Assembly (NCBI RefSeq): GCF_002135355.1
Contig: NZ_NEGE01000017.1
Span: 18,375 to 82,374 of the forward strand
Origin: Acinetobacter sp. ANC 4169
GTDB taxonomy: Bacteria; Pseudomonadota; Gammaproteobacteria; Pseudomonadales; Moraxellaceae
Direction of reading: 5' to 3'
DNA: 64,000 bases
Made by a program: the position numbers and the translations under genes. Under the pieces are notes generated by a model, which was given only the letters and a program-made list of their open reading frames with translations, had not been told where the DNA came from and ran no database searches. Of the stretch, positions 1 through 8,032 are shown piece after piece (position 1 is the first letter of the stretch; each line of letters begins with the position of its first letter).

Positions 1-551
1 CTCAGGCTGCTGTACTAATTGCGATTACCGATGAGTCCGATCCCAAAGTTTTGCTGACGCGCCGTTCTTTATATTTATCTAACCATGCCGGAGAGGTTTC
101 TTTTCCGGGCGGGAAAAGAGATCCACAAGATACCAGTAACATTGTGGTGGCTTTGCGCGAAGCCTATGAGGAAACCGCGCTTAATCCATTTGATGTGCAG
201 TTGATTGGAGATTTGCCCATGCAAAAAGCCCGTAATGGCATGCTGGTCAAACCTGTGGTTGGATTGATTCCTGCTGAAGTGAAATTGATTCCTCAACCAA
301 CTGAAATTGATCGTATTTTTTTTGCATCGCTCAGCAGTTTAATGAATGCACCACCTATTCCCTATGAAGTACGATATGCCCATCAGTCCTTGTATTTTCC
401 CAGCATGCGCGTGGAAAATGAAATTGTCTGGGGCTTAACAGCGCGAATGCTGGTGTCACTGTTTCGGTATGGTTTGGATTATCAAAAGGAATGGCCTTTT
501 TTATTAAATTCGCCTGCTTTTTACGGCAAAAAAATGAAGCAGACTAGATAA
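1..551 (+). CDS. Nudix hydrolase, CoA pyrophosphatase-like (5' end outside window)
   Basis: The reading frame is open from base 3 to the stop at 549-551, so the gene starts upstream of the window and only its C-terminal ~180 residues are visible. The Nudix box is clear: SFPGGK, then an Asp-rich spacer, then ALREAYEET. The SFPGGK-x-DPxD form is the one seen in CoA pyrophosphatases (NudL/YeaB-like), which cleave CoA or acyl-CoA to phosphopantetheine and 3',5'-ADP. The usual Glu early in the box is an Asp and the late Gly is replaced by Ala, a mild deviation. The next gene starts 34 bases downstream on the same strand. Family is certain; exact substrate is inferred. Confidence 0.85.
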   Translation, partial: QAAVLIAITDESDPKVLLTRRSLYLSNHAGEVSFPGGKRDPQDTSNIVVALREAYEETALNPFDVQLIGDLPMQKARNGMLVKPVVGLIPAEVKLIPQPTEIDRIFFASLSSLMNAPPIPYEVRYAHQSLYFPSMRVENEIVWGLTARMLVSLFRYGLDYQKEWPFLLNSPAFYGKKMKQTR

Positions 552-585
552 ATTCAGTAATATCAAGATCAAGGAAGATGAAAAA

Positions 586-1116
586 ATGATGTACAAATTT
601 AAGGGGCATGCACCTCAAGCAACACATCAGCCTTGGGATGGCTGGGTGGCAGATACGGCCACAGTGATTGGTCAAGTGGAAATGGGAAAGCAGGTCAGTA
701 TCTGGTTTGGTGCAGTGATCCGAGGCGATAACAGCAAGATTAAACTGGGTGATTTTACCAACGTTCAGGAAAATGCCGTTTTACATACCGATGCCGGCAT
801 TGATATGCATATTGGCAGTTATGTCACGATAGGGCATCAAGCGATGCTGCATGGCTGTACTATTGGTGATAATAGCTTAATTGGCATTAACAGCGTGATT
901 TTAAATCATGCCGTTATAGGTAAAAATTGCATCATCGGTGCCAATGCCTTAATTCCTGAAGGAAAAGTGATTCCTGACAATTCTGTGGTGATGGGTTCAC
1001 CTGGAAAAATCGTGAAGACTTTAGATCAGGCGGCAGAAGTCAAATTAAAAATGAGTGCTATGCACTACGCAGAACATTTCAAGAATTTTCAACATTTAGA
1101 ACCTGTTGAACTTTAA
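586..1116 (+). CDS. Gamma-carbonic-anhydrase-like hexapeptide-repeat protein (YrdA/PaaY family)
   Basis: 176 residues. The middle of the protein is a left-handed beta-helix built of hexapeptide repeats (for example IGSYVTIGHQAMLHGCTIGD and IGINSVI), the fold of gamma-carbonic anhydrases. Metal-ligand-like histidines are present (VLHTDAG, IGHQAMLHG). Members of this YrdA/CaiE/PaaY group are often annotated as carbonic anhydrases, although activity varies or is unproven. An AAGGA sits 12 bases before the tandem ATG ATG start, so either Met could be used. It follows the Nudix gene by 34 bases and is probably co-transcribed. A good terminator hairpin follows. Confidence 0.9.
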   Translation: MMYKFKGHAPQATHQPWDGWVADTATVIGQVEMGKQVSIWFGAVIRGDNSKIKLGDFTNVQENAVLHTDAGIDMHIGSYVTIGHQAMLHGCTIGDNSLIGINSVILNHAVIGKNCIIGANALIPEGKVIPDNSVVMGSPGKIVKTLDQAAEVKLKMSAMHYAEHFKNFQHLEPVEL

Positions 1117-1134
1117 TTTGTAAAGGATAGGTTT

Positions 1135-1159
1135 AGCCAAGTATAGACTTGGCTTTTTT
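1135..1159 (+). terminator. Rho-independent terminator
   Basis: An 8-bp stem, AGCCAAGT/ACTTGGCT, with a 4-base loop and a T-run. It ends the Nudix/gamma-CA transcript. Confidence 0.85.
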
Positions 1160-1247
1160 GTATCCTGCGAATGGAAAATCTCGCCTAGCACGCATGAGTG
1201 GAGTATGATATCCGACGTTTTTATATGTAAATGAATTAAGGTTGTGC

Positions 1248-1913
1248 ATGAAATTGCTGGCATTGGAAACTGCCAATGAGCAGTGTTCCGTTTCTATTGT
1301 AGATGACACTCAAGAATTATTTTTTCAATTAGATGCGCGAGCAAAAGCACAAACGCAAACGATTCTCCCAATGATCGAACAAGCTTTTAACCAGCTTGAT
1401 TTGTCTGCTGCTGACTTAACTGCAATTGCATTTAGCCGTGGTCCAGGTTCGTTTAGTGGGGTGCGCATTAATGCGGCGGTCACTCAGGCCTTGGCATGGG
1501 CAAACGATTTGCCGGTAGTTCCAGTTTCAAGCTTACAGGCCTTAGCGCAGGCAGCCTATCGTGTAGCGGGTCTACGCTCAGTCACAGCGGTGCTGGATGC
1601 CCGCATGAACGAAGTTTATATTGCCAGTTTTGAGCTAGATCAGCACGGCATTATGCAGGCTGTGAATGAAGAACAACTGTTAAATTATGCCGATGCCGAG
1701 CAAATGGCTCAATTTGAACTGGTGGGGTCGGGTTCAGCTTTAATTAAGCCAGAACAAATACAATACAAAGACTTAAGTGCGACGGCACAAGATATTGCGA
1801 CCATTGCGCGCGCGCATGCGGAGCAAAAACACTGGGTCAGTGCTGAACAGGCACTACCAGTGTATTTACGTGATAACGCTTGGAAAAAAATTCCAGAACA
1901 AGGCAAATCATAA
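1248..1913 (+). CDS. tsaB: tRNA threonylcarbamoyladenosine biosynthesis protein TsaB
   Basis: 221 residues starting MKLLALETANEQCSVSI. The ASKHA-fold N-terminus (LALETA) and the motif RGPGSFSGVR are diagnostic of TsaB, the partner of TsaD and TsaE in making t6A37 on ANN-decoding tRNAs in the cytoplasm. The frame is open to a TTG two codons upstream (1242), but AAGG at 1238-1241 is correctly spaced for ATG 1248. TsaB lacks the metal and nucleotide site of TsaD, as expected at this length. uppP follows after 12 bases, suggesting a tsaB-uppP-rsmJ transcript. Confidence 0.95.
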   Translation: MKLLALETANEQCSVSIVDDTQELFFQLDARAKAQTQTILPMIEQAFNQLDLSAADLTAIAFSRGPGSFSGVRINAAVTQALAWANDLPVVPVSSLQALAQAAYRVAGLRSVTAVLDARMNEVYIASFELDQHGIMQAVNEEQLLNYADAEQMAQFELVGSGSALIKPEQIQYKDLSATAQDIATIARAHAEQKHWVSAEQALPVYLRDNAWKKIPEQGKS

Positions 1914-1925
1914 TTAGGATTTTCT

Positions 1926-2750
1926 ATGGATCTTTTACTGCTGCTGAAAGCGGCAATTATGGGTATCGTTGAAGGGATTACTGAATTTCTACCGATCTCC
2001 AGTACCGGACATTTAATTCTCGCTTCAGAACTCATGAATTTCTGGACTAAAGAAAAAAGCGATGTATTTGTCATCGCTATTCAAATGGGGGCGATTGCAG
2101 CAGTTATTTATGAATACTGGGCTCGTCTTTGGGGTGCAGCAACGGGAATGTTTACCGGTGAAGTCAAAGGACGTCATCTCGGTTTTAGCCTGATCATGGC
2201 ATCCATTCCAATTGTGCTGGTTGGCCTGACTTTTGGACAGGCAGTCAAAGAATTATTATTTAATGATATTGCTGTGGCAATTGGTTTAATTGTTGGTGGC
2301 TTCATCATCATGTGGATTGAAAAACATCCGCCAGCAGTCAATGCACAAGAAGTTGAAAACATCAGCTATAAAGAAGCAATCTGGATTGGTTTAATTCAGG
2401 TACTGTCTTTAATTCCTGGAACATCTCGTTCAGGTGCAACCATTATTGGTGCCATGTTCTTGGGTATATCGCGTAAGGCTGCTACAGAATTTTCTTTCTT
2501 TCTCGGTATTCCGGTAATTGTCGGTGCTGGTCTGCTCGATCTTTATCAAAGCTATGAAGTGATGCAAACCACTGAAGACTGGACTGTTTTAGCAGTCGGT
2601 TTGATGGTTTCCTTTGTTTCAGCCTTGATTTTAATTCGTGTTTTAGTGGCTTATGTGGCGAAACGTGATTTTATGGTCTTCGCCTGGTACCGCATTGCCT
2701 CTGGTCTTTTAATCTTACTGTTTGCATTTACAGGCTGGAAATTATGGTAA
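1926..2750 (+). CDS. uppP: Undecaprenyl-diphosphatase UppP (BacA)
   Basis: 274 residues, polytopic inner-membrane protein. It dephosphorylates undecaprenyl pyrophosphate to recycle the lipid carrier of peptidoglycan synthesis, and extra copies give bacitracin resistance. Both family signatures are intact: [17 protein letters not shown] near residue 20 and [10 protein letters not shown] near residue 165. The start has a TAGGAT sequence just upstream. The end of the gene overlaps the start of rsmJ by 7 bases, implying translational coupling. Confidence 0.97.
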   Translation: MDLLLLLKAAIMGIVEGITEFLPISSTGHLILASELMNFWTKEKSDVFVIAIQMGAIAAVIYEYWARLWGAATGMFTGEVKGRHLGFSLIMASIPIVLVGLTFGQAVKELLFNDIAVAIGLIVGGFIIMWIEKHPPAVNAQEVENISYKEAIWIGLIQVLSLIPGTSRSGATIIGAMFLGISRKAATEFSFFLGIPVIVGAGLLDLYQSYEVMQTTEDWTVLAVGLMVSFVSALILIRVLVAYVAKRDFMVFAWYRIASGLLILLFAFTGWKLW

Positions 2751-3562
2751 GCGAGATCCGCTTATTTGTAGAGCAGGAATTTCAACAGAAAGCACAGCAG
2801 TATTCTGCTGTGCTTTCTTCGCGTGGGATAGTGGTAAAGCTTGAAATCATTGAAAAACTGAATGCCCGATTTCTGCGTCTAAATCCAGAACTGGCTTTAT
2901 GTGCAGATGAGTCGGGACTGTGGTTGTGTGCCAATGGCATGAAAATGCAGCCTGATTGGCAAGCTGAAGTGCCACGTTTAAAACGGTCATCCTTAAAATC
3001 TGAAATGATCGCACGTGCATGCAATCTCGGGGAAAAACCCAGCTTGATTGATGCAACGGCAGGTTTAGGTCACGATAGTTTGTTGATGGCACATTTGGGT
3101 GCAAATATCACCTTGGTGGAACGACATCCGATCTTGTTTACTTTGCTTGAAGACAGTAAAAATCATGCGCAAAATGATGCTTTTCTGAGTTCAGTTGTGG
3201 CACGGATTGATCTGGTTTTTTCTGATTCTGCCGATTATTTAAGGCAGCAGGCTGAGCAGCAGCATATAGTGGATGTGGTTTATCTTGATCCAATGTTTCC
3301 ACAGCGCGATCAGAATCAGCAAGCCATTAAAAAACAGGCACAAGTTAAAAAGCAGATGCAGTTATTACATATGCTGTTGCCTGAACATGGTGAAATGGAT
3401 CTGGGTGATAACCTGTTAAGCCTGGCGCAAAAAGTGGCTAAACGGGTGGTGGTGAAGCGTCCACGTCTGGCTGTCTATTTGGCCGATTTGGAGCCAGATC
3501 ATCAGTGGCAGGGTGATGCCTGTCGTTTTGATGCCTACTTTCAGCATCATCTTTTAGAGTAG
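2744..3562 (+). CDS. rsmJ: 16S rRNA (guanine1516-N2)-methyltransferase RsmJ
   Basis: 272 residues. The SAM-binding motif [18 protein letters not shown] lies near residue 100, followed by VERHP and a DxxPP-like catalytic segment YLDPMFP, matching RsmJ (YhiQ), which methylates G1516 of 16S rRNA. The 80-residue N-terminal part preceding the Rossmann fold is typical. ATG 2744 lies inside the last codons of uppP. Convincing by motif order and length. Confidence 0.92.
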   Translation: MVSEIRLFVEQEFQQKAQQYSAVLSSRGIVVKLEIIEKLNARFLRLNPELALCADESGLWLCANGMKMQPDWQAEVPRLKRSSLKSEMIARACNLGEKPSLIDATAGLGHDSLLMAHLGANITLVERHPILFTLLEDSKNHAQNDAFLSSVVARIDLVFSDSADYLRQQAEQQHIVDVVYLDPMFPQRDQNQQAIKKQAQVKKQMQLLHMLLPEHGEMDLGDNLLSLAQKVAKRVVVKRPRLAVYLADLEPDHQWQGDACRFDAYFQHHLLE

Positions 3563-3685
3563 TTTGGTAATTGCTTCAATCTTGTACATTAATTTGTTAT
3601 ATAGTGCCAAAGCAGCATTGATAAAACTTTCATCAAGCATAAACTTAGACAGTAAATTCGCGAGTTACAGCCACCCTGAAATCCT

Positions 3686-5098
3686 ATGATCGACTTTAAA
3701 CCCTCCATTAATTTTTGGCATGATTTTAAGAGCAACCAAACTGCAGGGATGTGGCTTTTTTTGGGTTCGCGCCGATCTTTGCAAATTGTTCGACCATCCA
3801 TCCTGCAACTGATTTTTTGGGGAATTTTAGGCGGCAGTGCCAACAGCTTATTCAGTTGGCTCAGTGCAGACGAGATCGGGGAGTTTAACTCGCAGGGCCT
3901 GATCAGTTATGCTTTATGGCCTTTTATCGCGTTGATTGTCGGTATTTTCCTGTCGCAGCGGATTAATAATCCTCGTCTTATGCTGGTACCGGCCTTGTTG
4001 TGGCTGGTACTGGATACTCATATCGCTTTATTACAAAGCTTGATCCAATATCTGGGCTATATTGATGTATTGCCCTACATGTTCTATGACTATTTGCCGA
4101 CCATCTTTATGGTGCTGTTTGTTTGGCAAAGTCTGGCAGTAGTATGGGTGTTTTCACGTGAATTAAAATGGCCGTGGTGGGAGCGGGCATTGATCGTTGC
4201 TGCGACACTTTTCACCCTTGTGGTGTGGCAAATGTCGGTTAAAAACCAGCCGATCTGGAAAGTGGAAGAAAGCCCGCCAAGTTTTGCTGAAGATGCCTTT
4301 TATGCGCAAAGCCGGATCTTGAACAAGTCGCTGGAATCGATCCAATATGGTGAGTTTGCCCAGTCACACTGGTATTTTCTTGGGGTCGCAGGTGCAGGTT
4401 ATCAAGATGTCTTTAAGTCTGAAGTAGAGCGGATTAAAGAACAATTTGATACGCGCTTCGGTACTTTTGGCCGTTCAATGGTTTTGGTTAATAATCCGGA
4501 AACCCGAACCCAGATTCCAATTGCTTCGCGTACCAGTATGGAAATGGCGTTACGCCGTATTGGCCAGCAAATGAATAAAGAAAGTGATGTGTTATTTTTA
4601 TACATGACTTCACATGGTTTGGCGAATCAGTTTGAAATGGAAAATGATCCGATTGATTTAAATGATGTTGATCCTAAATGGCTTAAAGATACTCTGGATA
4701 AGTCCGGTATTCGTTGGCGGGTGATTGTGATTTCTGCCTGTTATTCGGGAAGTTTTGTTCCCGCTTTGCAGGATGATAATACTTTAATTATTACCGCATC
4801 TGCGGCTGACCGGGCATCTTTTGGCTGTTCCAATGAAGCGGATTATACCTATTTTGGACGGGCCTTTTTTGATCAGGCTATGCGCGAGCAGATGTCTATA
4901 CAAGGTGCTTTTGAGCAGACCAAAAAAACCGTGGCGCAATGGGAAACCGCGCAAGGATTTGAAGCTTCTGAACCGCAATGGTCGATTGGAAAAAATATGG
5001 AATTTATGCTGCCGCAACTCGAGCAGCGCTTATTTCCCGCTACAACTCAGACAGATATGAAAATAGAAACCCCACAATTAAGCGTGGCAGCACAATAA
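3686..5098 (+). CDS. Membrane-anchored C13 (legumain-like) caspase-fold peptidase
   Basis: 470 residues. The first ~190 carry four or five hydrophobic segments (for example around residues 55-85, 95-115 and 120-175). The remainder is a soluble C13 peptidase domain. The His-Gly of the dyad is H310 in LYMTSHGL and the Cys is C352 in VIVISACYSGSF, the caspase/gingipain-type arrangement of peptidase family C13. Topology suggests the catalytic domain is tethered to the inner membrane; side not determined. No strong ribosome site is visible before ATG 3686. The S-formylglutathione hydrolase gene follows after 11 bases. Substrate unknown. Confidence 0.85.
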   Translation: MIDFKPSINFWHDFKSNQTAGMWLFLGSRRSLQIVRPSILQLIFWGILGGSANSLFSWLSADEIGEFNSQGLISYALWPFIALIVGIFLSQRINNPRLMLVPALLWLVLDTHIALLQSLIQYLGYIDVLPYMFYDYLPTIFMVLFVWQSLAVVWVFSRELKWPWWERALIVAATLFTLVVWQMSVKNQPIWKVEESPPSFAEDAFYAQSRILNKSLESIQYGEFAQSHWYFLGVAGAGYQDVFKSEVERIKEQFDTRFGTFGRSMVLVNNPETRTQIPIASRTSMEMALRRIGQQMNKESDVLFLYMTSHGLANQFEMENDPIDLNDVDPKWLKDTLDKSGIRWRVIVISACYSGSFVPALQDDNTLIITASAADRASFGCSNEADYTYFGRAFFDQAMREQMSIQGAFEQTKKTVAQWETAQGFEASEPQWSIGKNMEFMLPQLEQRLFPATTQTDMKIETPQLSVAAQ

Positions 5099-5109
5099 GG
5101 ACAATAACG

Positions 5110-5946
5110 ATGCAACTCATTCAGCAGAATCGGTGTTTTGAGGGTGAACAGCGAATTTATACCCTGAATTCCAAGGTATTGAACGGGGAATCTCGATTTG
5201 GCATTTTCTTGCCGCCGCAAGCTTTAATCGGGCAGGCCTGTCCGGCACTTTTTTATCTGGCCGGTCTGACCTGTACTGAAGAAACTTTTGCAATTAAAGC
5301 CCATGCACAACGTTTAGCAGCCCAACTGGGTTTGATCCTGATTAGTCCGGATACCTCACCCCGAGGCGAGCAAGTGGCAGCTGGGGATTCATGGGACATT
5401 GCTCAGGGTGCCGGATTTTATATCAATGCCACTCAGGCACCTTGGGCTGAGCATTATCAAATGGAAAGCTTCATCGCTAAAGAGCTTTATGATCTGGTCA
5501 TCGAGGAATTTCCAGTTCAGGCACATGCTGTCGGGATTTTTGGCCATTCCATGGGTGGACATGGTGCGCTGACACTGGCCTTTAAATATCCGGAAAAATT
5601 TAAATCAGTCTCTGCTTTTGCGCCTATTTGCGCGCCGAGCCAATGTCCTTGGGGCGAGAAAGCCTTTTCAAATTATTTAGGTGCAGACCAGGCAGAATGG
5701 AAAAAGCATGATGCAACGGCTCTGGTTCAGTCCAAAGGTGCCTTGTTTCAAGAGATTCTGATTGATCAGGGGGCTAAGGATCAGTTCTATAGCCAACTAA
5801 ATCCGGCCTTATTTAAACAGGCGTGTGAGCAAGCAGGGCAGTCCCTAACTTTACGTGAACATGCCGGCTATGATCATGGTTATTATTTTATTCAGACCTT
5901 TATGGATGACCATCTGCAATTCCATGCGGTACAACTCGAAGCCTGA
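5110..5946 (+). CDS. fghA: S-formylglutathione hydrolase
   Basis: 278 residues, esterase-D-type alpha/beta hydrolase. It hydrolyses S-formylglutathione to formate and glutathione in formaldehyde detoxification. The nucleophile S147 is in GHSMGGHGAL; the late His is in YDHGYYFI. The frame is open far upstream into the preceding peptidase gene, but AAGGA at 5097-5101 is well placed for ATG 5110, giving the family's usual length. The partner S-(hydroxymethyl)glutathione dehydrogenase is not in the window. Confidence 0.93.
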   Translation: MQLIQQNRCFEGEQRIYTLNSKVLNGESRFGIFLPPQALIGQACPALFYLAGLTCTEETFAIKAHAQRLAAQLGLILISPDTSPRGEQVAAGDSWDIAQGAGFYINATQAPWAEHYQMESFIAKELYDLVIEEFPVQAHAVGIFGHSMGGHGALTLAFKYPEKFKSVSAFAPICAPSQCPWGEKAFSNYLGADQAEWKKHDATALVQSKGALFQEILIDQGAKDQFYSQLNPALFKQACEQAGQSLTLREHAGYDHGYYFIQTFMDDHLQFHAVQLEA

Positions 5947-5957
5947 TCGTTCATTCA

Positions 5958-5988
5958 AATAAGGGAGAATTCAATTCTCCCTTATTTA
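5958..5988. terminator. Bidirectional terminator between convergent genes
   Basis: Strong inverted repeat AATAAGGGAGAAT/ATTCTCCCTTATT with A-rich and T-rich flanks. It serves fghA on the plus strand and the DUF2218 gene on the minus strand, whose stop codon lies in the right arm's flank. Confidence 0.85.
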
Positions 5989-6261
5989 TTGATGCTGCCA
6001 TATAGCAGTAAATTCTTGCTGTGCCATTCGGCTTAAATGGTCCAGCACCACTTTTTCTAGCCTGCTTAAGTCTTCTAATGGGCTGTCAATCGAAACCAAC
6101 AATACTGCTGATTGTGGCGTCAGCTTAACCGTCGCATCTGGCAGAAAAATACTGAAATCTTCCTCAGTTTCAGAGACTTCAAATTTATGTTTCCAGTGAT
6201 TGAGTAAACGTTTGGCGATACGGGCTGCTTCTGACGTGATAATTTGTGTATTACTTTTCAT
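5986..6261 (-). CDS. DUF2218 family small protein
   Basis: 91 residues. The pattern of an early A-R-I-A-x-R segment, a W-K-H-K-F motif, an acidic/beta middle part and a C-terminal LEKVVLDHLSRMAQQEF resembles the DUF2218 family, sometimes found near iron or siderophore genes; function unknown. Another ATG lies two codons upstream (6267), but AAGG in the leader is better spaced for ATG 6261. Stands alone between fghA and rpe, with a terminator shared with fghA. Confidence 0.75.
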   Translation of the reverse strand: MKSNTQIITSEAARIAKRLLNHWKHKFEVSETEEDFSIFLPDATVKLTPQSAVLLVSIDSPLEDLSRLEKVVLDHLSRMAQQEFTAIWQHQ

Positions 6262-6451
6262 TCTCATTTACCTTGTGTACTGAGGTCAAAATAACAAATT
6301 AAAGAAATCGCTAAAGTTAAAAAAATAGAACGTACCGTTGCAGATTTGGAATGCCGAATAAACAGCGTCACATAAGGATTGAATCACAGCAGTCCTGTTC
6401 AATTTGTTATAATGTGAAAAATCAATTCAAATGCATAGCCAGGTTCTCTTC

Positions 6452-7138
6452 ATGTCCAAGCCATATTTAATTGCACCTTCCATTTTATCTGCCGATTTTG
6501 CCCGCCTGGGTGAAGAAGTTGAAAATGTGCTTGCTGCAGGTGCAGATGTTGTACATTTTGATGTGATGGATAACCATTATGTACCTAACCTGACTTTTGG
6601 TGCTGGGGTATGTAAGGCATTAAAAAAATATGGTATTCAGGCGCCGATTGATGTGCATCTTATGGTGTCACCAGTAGACCGTATGATCGGTGATTTCCTG
6701 GAAGCGGGTGCTGACATTATTACTTTTCACCCAGAAGCGACCCAGCATATTGACCGTTCTTTACAGTTGATTAAATCGGGCGGTGCAAAAGCGGGTCTAG
6801 TGTTTAATCCGGCCACGCCACTGCATTATCTGGACTATGTGCTGGACAAGGTCGATCAAGTTTTGTTGATGAGTGTCAACCCTGGCTTTGGCGGTCAAAA
6901 GTTTATTCCCATGACTTTGGATAAGCTTCGTCAGGCACGCAAAATCATTGATGCCTCAGGCCGTGACATCCGTTTGGAAGTAGATGGTGGGGTGACACCA
7001 GCCAATATTCGTGAAATTGCCGAAGCGGGTGCCGATATGTTTGTTGCCGGTTCAGCTATTTTTGGCAAACCGGATTATAAAGCTGTGATTGAAGAAATGC
7101 GTTCAGAACTGGCAAAAGTAACTTCAGTTAATCTCTAA
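6452..7138 (+). CDS. rpe: Ribulose-phosphate 3-epimerase
   Basis: 228 residues, TIM-barrel metalloenzyme of the pentose phosphate pathway (ribulose-5-P to xylulose-5-P). Metal and catalytic motifs are intact: [31 protein letters not shown] and VAGSAIF. An in-frame ATG seven codons upstream exists, but ATG 6452 gives the canonical N-terminus [15 protein letters not shown] with AGG upstream. Monocistronic; terminator at 7282. Confidence 0.97.
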   Translation: MSKPYLIAPSILSADFARLGEEVENVLAAGADVVHFDVMDNHYVPNLTFGAGVCKALKKYGIQAPIDVHLMVSPVDRMIGDFLEAGADIITFHPEATQHIDRSLQLIKSGGAKAGLVFNPATPLHYLDYVLDKVDQVLLMSVNPGFGGQKFIPMTLDKLRQARKIIDASGRDIRLEVDGGVTPANIREIAEAGADMFVAGSAIFGKPDYKAVIEEMRSELAKVTSVNL

Positions 7139-7164
7139 TAATCTACAATTAATTGTTGCTAAGT

Positions 7165-7221
7165 TGTGGATAACTTTATGGATAACCATATGGATATCTG
7201 TGTAGATAACTGTATGGATAA
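7165..7221. repeat. Five-unit 12-bp-period array of DnaA-box-like 9-mers
   Basis: 9-mers start at 7165, 7177, 7189, 7201 and 7213, exactly 12 bases apart: TGTGGATAA, TATGGATAA, TATGGATAT, TGTAGATAA, TATGGATAA. The first is a perfect DnaA box (complement of TTATCCACA); the others differ by one or two bases. A further consensus box, TGTGTATAA, lies at 7443-7451. No dnaA, dnaN, gidA or rpmH gene is nearby, so this is not an obvious oriC. A titration or modulator locus is an inference. Confidence 0.7.
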
Positions 7222-7281
7222 CTTGATTAGTTTATAAACAATTGTAGATCAATAGTTTAATAATTAGACATTAAATGTATA

Positions 7282-7306
7282 AAAAGGACTCAAAAGAGTC
7301 CTTTTT
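7282..7306 (+). terminator. Rho-independent terminator of rpe
   Basis: AAAAGGACTC/GAGTCCTTTT stem with AAAA loop and T-run, downstream of rpe and the 12-bp array. If it ends the rpe transcript, the array lies in the rpe 3' UTR. Confidence 0.85.
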
Positions 7307-7532
7307 TAGCTTGTTAAGCTATTAAAAAATATGATGCTTTATTCATCTGTGCTTAAAAATAATACTGTTTAAAAAATAACTTTATTGTTTAAGTTGGCGT
7401 TATTTAGCAGAACTTGGCACTGTTTAGCATAAATTTAAAAATTGTGTATAACTCAGATCTTGGTTATGCTGTTAAACTCACATCAAAAGAACATGATTTA
7501 TCTTTTATTGTAGATTGGCTAAGGACAATACT
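7307..7532. other. AT-rich upstream region of the copper operon
   Basis: 226 bases with no credible gene. It holds the isolated consensus DnaA box at 7443-7451 and should contain the promoter of the copper genes; I cannot identify a copper-regulator operator with confidence. Confidence 0.4.
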
Positions 7533-7988
7533 GTGCTCACTTCATTACGCAAACAGGCTTGGTTTGTGTTCCTGATGGTTTTGGCCATCGGGTGGAGTAA
7601 TGCTGTCTTGGCATTCGAACAGCCGATGCATCAGCAAATGATGAGTGAATTGACAATTCAGCATGAAAATAAAATGCCCATGACGGCCATGTCAGGTTGC
7701 CATGATTCAGTCAATACTCAACCGCACATGCAGCAGCATCCTGTCGAACAAGTAAAAGTGCCCCATGATCAGGATTGTCATCCGGGCATGAGCGATCAAC
7801 AGCAGCATTTCAGTTGTAATGATTGCGTACAGTTGCATTGTCAAAGCCTGAGCACTTGGTTGAATGCGCAAAGTCCGAGTTTTGCCCATTTAAATTCTGT
7901 GCCCGAACATCCCCAGCTCAATTTTGCTTATTCCGCCCAGCATTTAAGCGGTTTCTGGCAAAAAATCCTGCGTCCTCCCAAAGCTTAA
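7533..7988 (+). CDS. Small secreted His/Met/Cys-rich protein of the copper operon
   Basis: 151 residues from GTG 7533, which has AAGGA seven bases upstream; a TTG at 7515 is in frame but lacks a ribosome site. A signal peptide (LRKQAWFVFLMVLAIGWSNA) is followed by a segment rich in Met and His and a Cys cluster (CHDS, DCHPGM, SCNDCVQLHC). This composition and its place directly before copA suggest periplasmic copper binding or sensing, comparable to CopL/DUF2946-type small proteins, but I do not recognise a defined family. copA starts 44 bases later. Confidence 0.7.
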   Translation: MLTSLRKQAWFVFLMVLAIGWSNAVLAFEQPMHQQMMSELTIQHENKMPMTAMSGCHDSVNTQPHMQQHPVEQVKVPHDQDCHPGMSDQQQHFSCNDCVQLHCQSLSTWLNAQSPSFAHLNSVPEHPQLNFAYSAQHLSGFWQKILRPPKA

Positions 7989-8032
7989 TCTTGATTTAAA
8001 AAACATTTTATTTTTAAATTACAGGTTAAGTC

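Noticed and set aside
7179..7238. 19-codon micro-gene reading MDNHMDIC... across the 12-bp array
   Set aside because: The frame arises from a 12-base repeat (four codons) and has no ribosome site; the repeat explains it.
7165..7451. Chromosomal origin (oriC)
   Set aside because: Although DnaA-box-like sites cluster here, there is no dnaA, dnaN, recF, gidA or rpmH nearby and no clear unwinding region, so I list it only as an array.
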